A DNA stretch of 64,000 nt from Hyposmocoma kahamanoa (lineage: Eukaryota; Arthropoda; Insecta; Lepidoptera; Cosmopterigidae). Of the stretch, positions 50,465-62,309 are shown one piece after another. The position numbers and the translations under genes are program-made. Positions within the stretch are counted from its first letter, which is position 1. Each line of letters begins with the position of its first letter. The notes under the pieces were generated by a model. That model did no database searches. It was given only the letters and a program-made list of their open reading frames with translations, and was not told where the DNA came from. The stretch covers positions 1,506,862 through 1,570,861 of the forward strand of contig NW_020653945.1 of assembly GCF_003589595.1 (NCBI RefSeq), given 5' to 3'.

Positions 50465-51262
50465 CGGCTATCGGTCGGTAAGTCGGTAAGTCGGAGTCAG
50501 CTCAAAGGGACTCCGTTTTGTGGAGAATAGACACGCTTGCGTTTTGGTAACGTTAAATTTGGCATCGCCCCAATCGGAGACTGCTTTGAATGTCAAATCC
50601 AAACGGCTAACCATGGACTCTCGACAAGACTGGATTTCCTCTCCACTGACCCTTGCATTGGTCAAGTACCTATCTACAACTGTGTTATCATCAGCATACG
50701 CAAAGATGCCTGGAATTAACATGTCATTGATATGCAGTAAAAAGAGAGTTGCAGACAGTACGGAACCCTGAGGAATCTATCGCCATATGTTCGGAAGAGT
50801 GGGTTTCTAAGACCACTCGACAAGAGACGATTGTTGAGTACACGTATAGTCTTGCAGAGTATGAAAGTGACTGAGATAGGTCTATAGTTGACAGAGTCAG
50901 CTCTGCTTCCCTTTTTCGACACAGGTTGCATGTTTGCAAGCTTCCACGACCTGCGAACTACACTAGTCTCAAGTGAGAGGCGGTACAAACGTAGGTGTGT
51001 GAGAACAGGAGACAACTCAGACACACAGTTACGTAGGACTAGTGCTGGAAATCTAATTGGCCCGCTAGCTTTATTCACGTCTAGATTCTGCAGAGTTCTA
51101 AGTACCTCTTTTTGGCGTATGCGAATTGGCGCCATAGCGCAGCCAGGCTGCGTTAAGATTAGATCCAGACGCGAACTCTTTGCAAAGAGTGAGGAAAAAG
51201 ATTTGCCTTGTCATCTGCAGTATAGGCCACCGTGCCGTCTGGCCTCAGCAGAGGTGACATAG
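50465..51262 (-). pseudogene. non-LTR retrotransposon RT domain, frameshifted
   Basis: The minus strand reads KEVLRTLQNLDVNKASGPIR, LSLETSVVRRSWKLANMQPV, KKGSRADSVNYRPISVTFIL, then after frameshifts IFAYADDNTVV. These are RT blocks 1-5 (NKA.GPD, W....V.P..KKG, NYRPIS, and the catalytic YADD) of a Jockey/R1-like element. Frame breaks fall around 50720-50800. Confidence 0.88.
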
Positions 51263-51315
51263 ATAGGCGACAAAAGTTAGTTAGTGATTTTATATTTAAA
51301 GATGTTTTGTTTAAA

Positions 51316-51640
51316 AAATTAATTTATCAATTTCTGGCGTCGCTATTTTCACTACGTATACATAATATGCGTACGATCGGAGCACCTGTTCGAACTGATA
51401 AAAATTTGATTAGTATAGAAAATACGTTATTTTAATTTTTCCTTTGAAAAACTATTGTATAACGGTTTTTGTAAAAATAAACATCGATATACAAATTCGT
51501 TTTAGGGTCGCGCTCGCGCCGCCGAAACGCCGCCGCCGCCGACACTTTTTTGTCGGCGCGCCGCCGCCGCCGCCGGTTGGTCTATTATCGGCGCTCATAT
51601 CTATGGCAGACCAGCATGGTACACGCTCGGGCACGAGGGC
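51316..51640 (+). repeat. inverted repeat arm, right, with CG-rich hairpin
   Basis: tttctggcgtcgctattttc, gcgtacgatcggagcacctg and ttcgaactga mirror the left arm. A CG-rich block with cgccgccg runs and a hairpin gccgaca-cttttt-tgtcggc lies at about 51535-51560. Confidence 0.7.
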
Positions 51641-52025
51641 AGTTTGATTTTCCTAGACGCCATGATCGTTACAAAACCATATGAAGCTTTTTATTTATTT
51701 ATTAAGAAAACCATCGACGTTAATATAAGGTATATTATATAGTAAGTATATAGGATAAGGGTCAGGCTAATAACAGGTTCCCCTCGTTTATACATCATTA
51801 AATAATATTAAACAAAATCTTATCGGTAAGTACATTTGACATTAGTAAAGAGTCAACTCTTGTTCTAGTGAACACTATTCTTAGATGCCGAAATCAGAAA
51901 AAAAATATAATTGCTTGTTGTTTTTAATGATAAAATAATAATCCTAGTAATGAGATGTTATTATAAACAACTCGCCATAGTAACTGCTAAACAAATGACC
52001 CTTTCAATGCAGCTACTGTCTTTCC

Positions 52026-52210
52026 TTTAAATCGCAATCTTGCCCACCATCCTGAGACATAAATTGGCAAGTCCCATATGCCTGTAATTGATTCATCACA
52101 AGCCTCCTGACCCTTCAAAACCGGAACGCATTAATGCACCCATAACTGCTTGGTAGCAGAAACAGGGAAGATGGGACATACTTTACAGGACTAACTCTAC
52201 TGCTACTATG
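52026..52210 (-). repeat. family B repeat, copy 14
   Basis: ctgagacataaattggcaag, tcccatatgcctgtaatt, ccttcaaaaccggaacgcat, ctgcttggtagcagaaacag, aactctactgctacta; partial. Confidence 0.8.
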
Positions 52211-52618
52211 AATTAGTTGGGCGGTAAATAAGAAATTACTAACGAGAGTCTATTAGAAGCTCGAAACCAAAGTCCGAGTGCTTCAATGACTCGAGGTTTG
52301 GAATTTTTTACCGTCCGTGCTACATACAACGAGGAAATAAACATTAACACAATTTATTTCTTTTATGAACAAATATCGCTTCACAACACAACAATTACAG
52401 ATTTGGCAAATGGCGGGTAATTTGTTTTTTTTTTTATATATAAAAAGATGGCCACCTAATCTTCCATAGATAATACAACTCGAACTAAAATGTCGTAAAA
52501 GGCAAAAACCCGTAAAGCCATGATGGTAAAAATCTAAAATAAATCATTTCAAAACACTAAGAATGCTGTGGAATTTGAATTTATAAAACTAATTTAGCAA
52601 ATGTTTAGTTTTTTTTTC

Positions 52619-52833
52619 TATAATAATAACGTACACACTCAACATAGCCCCGCACTAGGGAAACCCTGTGTCGCGGGTGCCATGGACACACACATAGACA
52701 ACCACAAATTACACCCAAACTCACAAGAGAAATAAATGTAAGCCATACAAACATTTCTCCCGGCCCGGGAATCGAACCTGGGACCTCTGCGTGGCAGTGG
52801 CGGCATGGTAACCGTTCGGCCACGGAGGCAGTC
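52619..52833 (-). mobile_element. SINE family A, copy 10 (near consensus)
   Basis: Full minus copy (taataataacgtacacactc ... ggccacggaggcagt). It has a small duplication (ggcagtggcggc) in the anticodon-arm region. Confidence 0.95.
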
Positions 52834-53099
52834 AACTTCAAGCTGTATGAAATAATTAAAATATTTCGAGCATTAAAACTTTATGCTTTTAATCTTAACG
52901 TATAAGAGAAGTACAGTGCAATGTAAAGAAAAACCCCGTAGGCGTAAACCAGCACATTACAGCCGACTTTGCCTGCACGTTATGGCACTGTTTACGAGCA
53001 AGTGTGATGAAAAATATTTTTCATTGCACTTTTCAACAACACAGAATGGTAACGTAATGTATATTACAATAAGCTACTGTACACCAGGCGACCTCATTG

Positions 53100-54290
53100 C
53101 TAAATAAGAGTTCCTTCCGGGCGCCATTTGTAGGTTATGTTTATTTCATTATTTATATTAAGTGAAGCTTTTCCCGTGTCATTCAAGCATTCAATATGTT
53201 AATACTACCTGCAAATAAGCGTAAGACGTAATCGAATTTGCTTATCGTCAGCAATTGCTTGCATTAAATCGTCGATAAAGGGTCATTCACCTTGTCTCAC
53301 GCGGCTTATATTGCGTAATAAATCCATCGTAAAATTTTAATGCTAGTTACAGATAAGGACAAAAATATGTGACCTTATATTTACTTAACAATTACATGTA
53401 TTTATGTGTAAGATCATTATGCTAAGTAGAATCTTTACACAAGGAGTAACCAGTTTTCTGTCACATTATATATGTCATATTGACATGTTTATGACAACTA
53501 CGAACGCATTTGTAATAAGCGTGTTATTGTTTACATAATGTATAACGACAAGTTCCCTCTGCCTGATAAATAATGTAGAACACGCTTCTCGATATAAAAA
53601 AGTGATCCTTATGCCACCGTCTGTGGATCGGTTCTGATTTAAAGGAACTTGAACCGGAAAATTTAAAAAATGATGAACAGCCTGCAAAAACATGATGCTT
53701 GACGTCTATCGGAAGTGAAAAGCTTTCGAAATTCAAATAAACAAAATGGGTGGCATACACATTTTAAAGTTTCCTATGTCGGAAACTAAGATACATAAGG
53801 GGTGTTCCAATGAAAGTCGATGGGCGATTGGGTCAACTGCCTGTGACACAGGCAATGACAATTTTTGCTCAAAATGGCGACTGAAAAAAATACTTGCTCT
53901 GAAGCAGCTGCTAACTGGCGTTAAGTCTCTCAATTTAAGGTGATTTCTTTTTTCAGTTTTTATTAAATATGGCTGTCATAATTATGAAACGGGGACGGAT
54001 TACTAAATTGGAGATGTCCTGAAAATAGACAAGTTCGAAATCCCAAAAATAAACGGGTGTGTAGGAAATACTGGTGCGAGTGGTTAGGCTAAAGAGGTTT
54101 TGTCACTAGTGTAGCGAATGGAGGTTCATGACCCCTACATACCCCTGTGGGTAACAAGCGTGATGTAGATTTAAGTATGCATGAAATCAAAGTAATAACA
54201 TTAGCGGAGAGCATCCGGACGCCGCTGGTGAATTCGACCTTCAGTCTGGTCTTCCTGTACGTCTAGGTATGGAGGGCTAGGTCTTTTTAT
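53100..54290. other. unassigned stretch
   Basis: No recognised gene or repeat; short frames without motifs. Confidence 0.4.
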
Positions 54291-54293
54291 ATA

Positions 54294-54502
54294 AGTAACG
54301 CGCACACACTCATAGCCACGAACTAGGAAAAGCCTGTATCGCGGGTGCCATGGACACATACATAGACAACCAAAAATCACACCCAAACTCACGAGAGAAG
54401 TAAATATAGGCCGTACAAATATTTCTCCCGACACGGGAATCGAACCCGGGACTTCTTGCGTGGCAGTCCAGCATGGTAACCGTTCGGCCACGGAGGCAGT
54501 TA
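54294..54502 (-). mobile_element. SINE family A, copy 11
   Basis: Full minus copy from acgcgcacacactcatagcc to ggccacggaggcagtta. Confidence 0.93.
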
Positions 54503-54542
54503 TTAGTAGGTACCTAAGTCAAACAAATTCATTTTAATTTAT

Positions 54543-54813
54543 GATTTTTTATGAAACCAAATGACGGGGACAAACAAATCGCGCGCCTGATGGTAAGCGA
54601 CACGCCTGTACATATCCGATGCAGTGCCACTCAGAACTTTAAGTGCAAAGACATAAGACAGAGACATAAGTTGATAAGTCACATGTGCCAGTAATTTCAT
54701 CAGCATGCCCTTTTAAAATTGGGACGCAGTACTACTCATTTGGCGGCAGAAATAATTACGACGGCAGTACTTTCCCTGGACGAACTCTTTCACAAGGAGC
54801 TCTACTGCTACAA
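54543..54813 (-). repeat. family B repeat, copy 15
   Basis: atgacggggacaaacaaatc, cgcctgatggtaagcgacac, gacataagttgataagtcac, ttggcggcagaaataattac, ctttcacaaggagctctact. Confidence 0.88.
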
Positions 54814-54869
54814 AATTTTGAACTTGACTTGTTTATTTATATTTATATTGTCCCTATCTACGGATCCGA

Positions 54870-55150
54870 GAGGTAAGGTTTTCTGGAGAGACTACGGGCT
54901 CGACGGTAAGACCAGGGTGCAGCGGGCGTCTGGGCCAAACTCCACCAGCGATACGCCTTTGCGTATATGGCGTCTCTGGCGGACCCGAACTTGGGTATGG
55001 ACTCGCTGGGCTTTGTGGTTAGCTGCAGAGACGGACATGTTTGTCTGCCCCGGTTTTGCATGTGTCCGGGGCGTCTGTCTTGTGAGCAGCTAGCGCATCT
55101 TAGAAGCGGTCTAGTTGAGGGCCTGAAGCGAGGAGACGCGCGCAGCACGT
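54870..55150. other. GC-rich coding-like block next to repeat C
   Basis: Long open frames on both strands. The plus frame reads YAFAYMASLADPNLGMDSLG then FVVSCRDGHVCLPRFCMCPG and ends at about 55150. No family recognised. GC content far above its surroundings and position beside repeat C suggest part of the same mobile element rather than a host exon. Confidence 0.3.
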
Positions 55151-55239
55151 GAGTTGCCCTTTAAGCTGGAAGTTATGTCCGAACATTGTAGTAGAGGATA
55201 AGTTAGATATCCTCCGATCCCTCCCGCTGCTTAGGTTAT

Positions 55240-55678
55240 TGGGAACTGGGGAGACGTCGTTTTTAAGAAAGCGTGCCTACCAAACCGCGGAGTACAGCTC
55301 CGCCACCAATGACGAGATTTGGTACTGGACTCAGAGTCGACGGCTTAGCGATGGCAACCGCTAGTTGTGCAATGTGCAACGGGAAGTGAGCGTGCCTACA
55401 GCTCCGGTACCTATCTGAAAAATACGGAGGGTACTGTACGTGCACCCGGGGCGGCTCACCCGAGGCACTAGCCTCTCGAAGAACCGGATAAATTCAAGTG
55501 ATAGAGGTACGTGCCAACTCTGTACACTGGCTGATCTGGGATCAGAACCTGAACTTGTAAGGTTCCTGTGCGCGCACAGTTTATAGTGCCCTTCCTGCAT
55601 AACCAAGAGGTTGATAAGAAGAGGCACTATAAACGAAACTTATGTATAATGATATGGGACTGTTTATTTATACATTGT
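55240..55678. repeat. repeat C unit, copy 2 (tandem, first)
   Basis: Starts tgggaactggggagacgtcg and follows copy 1 closely (gcaacgggaagtgagcgtgc, gtactgtacgtgcacccggg, tgtgcgcgcacagtttatag). It ends gactgtttatttatacattg. Confidence 0.85.
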
Positions 55679-56010
55679 CGGGAAGTGAACGTGGCACCAA
55701 TGATGAGATTTGGTAGACGACTTAGAGGCGGCGGCTCAGCAGTGGCAAACGTTAGTCGTGCGGAGCGCGACGGGAAGTGAGCGTACCTACAGCTCCGGTA
55801 CCTATCTGGAAAATAAGGAGGGTGCTGTACGTGCACCCGGAGCGGCTCACCTAAGGCCCTACAGAGAACCAGATGAAGTCCGTGCGAACGTGCTGATCCG
55901 GAGTTAGGATCTGACTTACATGGTCCCTGTGCGGTTGTTACCAAGAGGTTGATAGGGGGCACTATAAACAAAAGTTATGTAGAAAGACATGGAATTGTTT
56001 ATTTATACAA
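55679..56010. repeat. repeat C unit, copy 3 (tandem, second)
   Basis: Restarts at cgggaagtgaacgtggcacc and ends attgtttatttatacaag. About 332 bp after the same point of copy 2, with an internal deletion. Confidence 0.83.
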
Positions 56011-56738
56011 GTATAACCATCGTTATAAGCGTTGTAAGCGAGTACATATATCTTAGGTGTCATTTTAAATTTCTGTCGTTTTAATATTTCCACTGCAAAG
56101 CAATTCCAACGGCAAGTTGACGACTTGTTAGTGTAATTGTGCAAATAAACCCCATGCCCGTCAATGGCACATTGTTCGCGGTGTTTTCGTTGCATGTTGT
56201 GCAGGTCTCGCGTGAACCTGACACTTTGAGACTGGGAATGTCGACATGTGAGCCGATCACGTCCAAGTTTGAAAGCGTGGCTGTGTGATTTGCACGCATA
56301 ACCTTTGCCTTATGTCGTTGATATAACACTCATTCATGGGAATCGCTTTGCCTTCAAAATGTGGCACCTGTGTTTACTGAAAACGTCTATTCGGAGCTAT
56401 TCAACGCAAGATCCAATTGGCATTTTTGTCAGGAGAAATGTAGCCAAGCATGCGTTTATATTTCATAAATAAAAATTACTTATAGATGCAACTCGCATTT
56501 GATTATATTATTTTCGATAATGAATTGAGATTTGACCTCATTATTGTAATCTGTGAAAACGGCCATCATAGCGTGCCGGTACTACAACACTGAAATGGCA
56601 CGCGAAAAACCGATCACAGTTTTAATTTAGCATATCAACTGTCATAATTGTGAATAACTTTCGGTAATTAAGTGATAAGACGAACGAAAACGAAAACGAG
56701 TTTATGTGGCTTGCAAACAATAATTTTAATATTTCAAA

Positions 56739-57021
56739 CATTAACTTACAATTATACGGACGTCGGGTCCGCGCTAAAAAGTGTCCGAACTTATAGGGCG
56801 TTAAAATCGTATACAGAGCGTCATTCACGCTTTAGTCTTCGTTTGTTCGACTGACAGCGAAGCAAGCAAAATTAGACAGTACTGCGATGACATTACAATT
56901 TAAATTCAACGTTTTAGCTTTTTCATATTCCTTTACATGTCACTACGTTTAAATAGGTTGACTTGGGACATTTTTTTCGTGGTTTTTGTATTAGACCCGT
57001 CGTCCATTTATTTGTAAGTCA
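56739..57021. repeat. repeat G, copy 2
   Basis: Same order as 27081-27304, with about 60 extra bp in the middle (gcgaagcaagcaaaatta and a tttagctttttcatattc stretch). Confidence 0.8.
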
Positions 57022-57493
57022 CTGATTTCAAATAATACTTTTGATCTGGATCTGTTCAATACGAGTGTGATTTCGGCAACGAGAGCGCTGAGTGAGCACT
57101 TCTTCGACTCTTAGTGAGACTCGCAACTTCTGTGGTTTTTCTTTTTTTTTATGTTTTATATAATAAGTTAGGTAAATTGTGCACCCAGATTCCTTAATAT
57201 ATTTTTACTTGTGAGGATCTTTAATTAGCTCTCAGTTGTTATTATTATTATTTAATTTAGTTTTGAGCTGTTGATCTTCCTTTAAATAAATAAATAAGAA
57301 CTTTCTAGACTTTTTACGACTCATAGAGGGCGATGGAAGCCAACCAGCAGTCAAAAACATTTTTTTTCAAAATGGCTGATTCAAAATGGCGAAACGTCGA
57401 AAAGGCACTCCGATCCGGTTGAAATTTGACTTCTTAGGGATAGTGTGTGATGATGGTGCAGTGTTTGGTGGTCCATAATACAAACCAGTTTAT

Positions 57494-57755
57494 TTTAGTA
57501 GCAATAGAACTCCTTCTCGTCCAGGGAAGTATTGCTACTTTACCTATTTCTGCCGCTGAGCAGTAATGAGTTTTGATTTACTTTTTTTGTTTTTATTTTG
57601 AAGAGTAAGTATGCTTTGAAATTACAGGCACATGGAACTTGTCAACTTATGTCTCAGGGTGATGGATGCAGTGGCAGGCCCCTCAGATCTTTACGATTCA
57701 AAGCTCTGAATGGCACTAGAACTGCTATGGAAAGGCGTGTCGCTTAGTACCAGGC
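57494..57755 (+). repeat. family B repeat, copy 16
   Basis: tagtagcaatagaactcctt, gtccagggaagtattgctac, gaaattacaggcacatggaa, cttgtcaacttatgtctcag, ggaaaggcgtgtcgctta; the end is truncated at accaggcgcaaaaa. Confidence 0.87.
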
Positions 57756-58459
57756 GCAAAAAATCTGTGGTCGAAATTATGATTTCACCATTCTCCAACA
57801 TGGCCTCGACATATTTCTATGGTCCAACATAATTGTTCTTAAATTAGACATCAAAATGTCTGTTTGATGTTGGTTTAATCTCAAAAAAAACTCACGATTT
57901 TCGTAAGTCGTGAAGTAAAATGTATACATTTGTTTATCAATAAGTCTCCTTAATACCATGAACTTCACAGACGCCTTGCCTTGTATTTAGAAAAACAGTG
58001 TTAAGTGACACACTAAACGGTAGTTAGCATCTATGTACTATCTACAATAACAAAAGAAAATGTCACCAGGCGCTAAAAAAGTAAAATTTGTCACCAAAAA
58101 AAGTCATGACCACGAGTTTAGCACTTTCACGAAGAACGAGAACAATTTTCACGCGACGTCGAACATCATAAAAACCAATGCAAAGTCGTTAAAAAAATGT
58201 ATGTAGCAAAAACATAATTACAGGAATTTTATTCGAAAGACATTTGTCAGCAATCGTAGAGTTCTTAGGTTTTTGGGATTCTTAAACTATTCTACCGGAT
58301 CTAAATCGCGTATATTTGTTTTTTCAAGCAAACTAATAACAGAAACACGCGAATATAATTTAAAAAACAGATGTACATGATTTGGATACGACAAAATAAT
58401 GTTATTTCGAATTTCAAACCACCGTTCGCAAAAAGTTAAACGATGCGAGTTGTCCCACT

Positions 58460-59605
58460 AGGGGGTCGATTCGGAATCTTACGATAACTCAGTTATCGAC
58501 CGATTTCTTTTCATTTTTATTCACAACACCTGAATCGAACGTCATACTGTCGTATTCGAAACCGAACCGAAATGACTTCACACCCGTACGATTACTCGAA
58601 CTTCTCGACCGGCAAAAGCTACAAAAGTTATTCAGAACACAGTTATCGAATGAAAGTAACCGAACGTCTTTACAAAGCAAGATTGTTTACAAAGCAAGAA
58701 CGTAATATGGAAATCTCTTATTATTTTAAATAAAGTCGGGATTTTGTTCTATTTTATCAATTTATTTTAATACAAGACGCATTCCTATATTTTAGGCCTT
58801 TCAAATCTTTAAAATGTATATAACCGCTCACGCGATACATGCAGCCGTAGACGCATACCACACCTAGAGGTGCCGGTGATGATTTTATATCGATTTATCG
58901 GATATCGAAGTTAGAACAGGTAAAATAACTAATATTAATTGCTATTTCGGTAACTACTCTAGCAAACCATAAAGTTTTTAATGCCTGGGTCTGTCATTTA
59001 AAAAAAATAAACAACTTCAAAAATACGTCACTACAATCGTGTGTGTTATTGTTTGGGCTGGTGATTTCGGTGTTTATTTATTGAAAACATACCGTAAGTA
59101 GAGTTTTTTAAGTTTACCCTGAATATAAATGTTTATAAACTATACTTTAAGGAGTAATTTCATGGTAAACGTTAGACGGAATATTATCATATTTATCCAA
59201 GTACACCAAAAATTTCATTAGTGCTTTTTAAGTGCAGGATTTGTGGTGTATTACTGCATTTTATTTGAGATATTTTTGTTGGTAATGCGGAGGGTATTTA
59301 TTTAGCAATGCAGAATAATAATTTTTAATTATAAAAACTGTATTTAAACTGAATGCTTTTCTAATTTGCGAAACCAAATAACCGCCATTTTGCGGTAGGA
59401 AGAGCGCATCGCGTGAGCGGAAGGATTTTCATTTTTCTTATAATCTATTTCACCGACTAACTCCGTTAACGCTGTTGGATAACGATATCGTATACGAATC
59501 TGAATCGAACGCTTAACTCGGAATGTCCTGGATAGCTCGGAAAGCGCCCTTCGATATCCAATCGAAGGATTCGGTTAAAATATCGACGAGTTCTGAATCG
59601 GTGTC
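58460..59605. mobile_element. possible TIR element rich in TCGA/CGAT motifs
   Basis: The left end gggtcgattcggaatcttac, followed by gataactcagttatcgacc, and the right end (reverse complement) ccgattcagaactcgtcgat are similar. Subterminal CGAT/TCGAA-rich segments lie inside both ends. No clear target duplication and no transposase frame. Confidence 0.35.
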
Positions 59606-60289
59606 CTGGCCAGGTCGGTCGTTAAGTAAATATGATAAAGAAGCTTCGCACCGTGATAGAACTACAAATCGGAATAAACAAATTATTTATCCAGGAATTG
59701 CGGTACACCAAGATAAATAACATATAATTCCATATAAAAAAAAATCCCAGGAACCACCCAAATTCCTTTTTACAGATAGGTAATGATAAAAATATATGTA
59801 CATATAATTGGTAATGGATACCGGATTCTTTATTCTAATGTGGTATCTGGCACCATTGAACTCTAGAAACCGCGATAATTACTTACCGCTTTGAACTTTA
59901 ACGTAACAACTATAAAGAAAGCGGTAACAGATCTTTGAACTACTTTTAAGTAAGATAGTTAGCGGCTGCTAAATAGAGCGTTTCGGAAAAGGTATTTATT
60001 AAAATAACCATGTCTTTAAAGTTACCGGCGATTTCAGTTTATTTTTCTTACCGATTGACGCTAGAAAATAGAGAAACACAATTATTACCGCCTTTTAGAC
60101 TAACGGCAAATCCGGTGGAAACAATGCAACATAAATTCCGCGCGATGGCGACCAGTTCAAATGCATAAGCGAGATCGAAACGAAAGACACTTGATCAAAC
60201 AAATGTGTCTGTTTTATATTTTAAAGTGTCAAGAATCATTATTATCAATAGAAGGAAATATACATACTAAAATATATGGATTCGGCACT

Positions 60290-60628
60290 TTAGTTGTAAT
60301 GGTAGCAGCAGAGCTCCATGTGGAAGGTGCTCCGGTTTTGAGAGGTAAGGATGCTGGCACTCAGATCTATGCGATTTCTAGATCTAAGGGTCGTATTCTA
60401 GAACTCTATTCAATGCTCAAGTCAGGATTACAATTGAAACACAAGCACTGGAAATACGACCCTAATGGCAGGGACTTGAATATGATTTCGAGTGCTTTAA
60501 ACCATACTCAAATCCTGACTTGAGCATTGAGTAGAGTTCTGGAATACGACCCTGTGTGGCCCTGCAATTACTATTTGTAGGCGTAATACTTACTTATACA
60601 GTTATCCGTCCCGTCACTTAATCAATGT
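60290..60628 (+). repeat. family B repeat, copy 17, split by a MITE
   Basis: ggtagcagcagagctcc, ctccggttttgagaggtaag and gatctatgcgatttcta lie left, and cttatacagttatccgtccc and gtcacttaatc right, of the MITE at 60387-60553. Confidence 0.75.
60387..60553. mobile_element. fold-back MITE, complete copy 4
   Basis: agggtcgtattctagaactc to gagttctggaatacgaccct, with the full internal acaagcactggaaatacgac and gcagggacttgaatatgatt blocks. Confidence 0.92.
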
Positions 60629-61729
60629 TAATCGTTAATAATAACAGTGCTGTATAACTCCCAGTCAGTTTTCTGATCACCGGAGGTTTCAACGAAACAT
60701 TTATTTAGTTTAAAAAATAATGGGCAAATTTCAATGAAATTTGGGCGTAAGATCGCAATGATGAAACTAGGGCTGTATTAGAAGTATTTAGGGCTCCATA
60801 TAACGATTATATTTTCAATTATAATACTATCAATAAACCCTCGGGTTTGCTTGTCTTTCTTTTTTTTCAAATATAGTCGAATAAAACCCAAAAACCTTAC
60901 AATGCTAATAAATGATGTCCGGGGGTTACAAATGGCGCATGTAGTCCAAAACCGAAGTACCATCACGGAAACGACGACATATTCTTAAATTAAGGATTAT
61001 TATTTGTTTTAATCACCGCGGATACAGGTGACTCTTCAGCTACCACGATAACTATTCTCATAGTATTATTTTGTATATTGATAAAAAGCTTTCTTAGCTT
61101 CTTTGAAGGTTTAAGCCAATTCTGTTTGATTTACGCCCTTTTTAACTCATCATTCTTTGGGCGCTTATAAGGGCTTCCCCAATGTTTTTTTCTAATAAAA
61201 GCGAATTCTTCTGTTTCAATATCTTACTATATTCACATAGAAATACCCAAAGTGTTAGCAATGTTTCATTATTGTTTTCTTTGAAACTAAAAGAATAATT
61301 TAAATTTCGAGCAAATCTCTCCTTGCCAGTATTAAATCAATCAATAAGATAATTATGTGTAAATTAATAAAAAATAATTACATATCTTTATGCATTATCA
61401 TAATTTGTTAGATATGTACGTAACTGACTTGCGTGGTAACGCAGGTGCGAAATGCACGTGGTTTTTCTTCAACTTTTTTAACTTTCTGTAACTTTGTAAT
61501 ATATTATAGAGTCCTTGAAAATTGGTAAGTGAAGATATTGAAAAGTGATTGTGGAATACATACATCACGAAGACAATCGTCATTGAAGAGAAAAAATGCT
61601 GCCATGGAGAATACCAGGCGTATTGCGCGTTTTAAAGAGTAGTCTGATTATTTTTTTTTAGTAATTTCGCTTACTTCTTTACACCGTATTACATATTTCA
61701 ATAGTTTTTTTATCAAATCAAAGGCCGTC

Positions 61730-62300
61730 CCCTAGTACCATACAAAGCTGCTAAGATGGGTATGATTGACGAAGTCGAAGGCTTTATTCATATCTAAAGA
61801 GATCGGTATTACAGAAGGGACGTTCGTGTATTCCATTACGTGTGACGCAAAAAGGCTTTGTACCCAAAAACTTAAAATATAAACGAGTAAAAAGTAAGAA
61901 AAGGATACAAAGATATTTCTGAAATCCAAATTGAGAGCGGTGTATAATGCAATGTTTCTTTAAAAATGCATTTAGAGTGCATTTTTAAATAGAAAACCAC
62001 CGTGAGACTCACGTATTTAAGTCGGATATTTGCTTGACATGTTTCGAAGCAATTCTTGGTCCATAATCATGAGAACTACCCTTGTTTGCTTCATTTTTAT
62101 TTAAGTCATATGAAGGATTGCACACTACACTAACAACATCACTTTCTAAAGTCTCGTCTACACTAACCACTGACGTAGTACCTAACACAGTTTTCCAGTT
62201 TTTAGACTGCATTAAAATGAATACAGTCAGAATTAACGATACTGGCCTAAAATTACTTAAATTTTCCTTATGGCTTTCCTCAAAAAGGTGTTTCATAATA
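61730..62300 (-). pseudogene. decayed non-LTR RT domain
   Basis: The minus strand reads KENLSNFRPVSLILTVF and, further on, PSVIPISLDMNKAFDFVNHT. These resemble RT blocks NYRP.SL... and the catalytic-block-A string LDL.KAFD.V.H. Both are broken by stops and unrelated sequence between. Confidence 0.6.
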
Positions 62301-62309
62301 CAATAATTT

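Noticed and set aside
50888..51262. 124-codon plus-strand frame
   Set aside because: Antisense shadow of the RT domain with NYRPIS on the minus strand.
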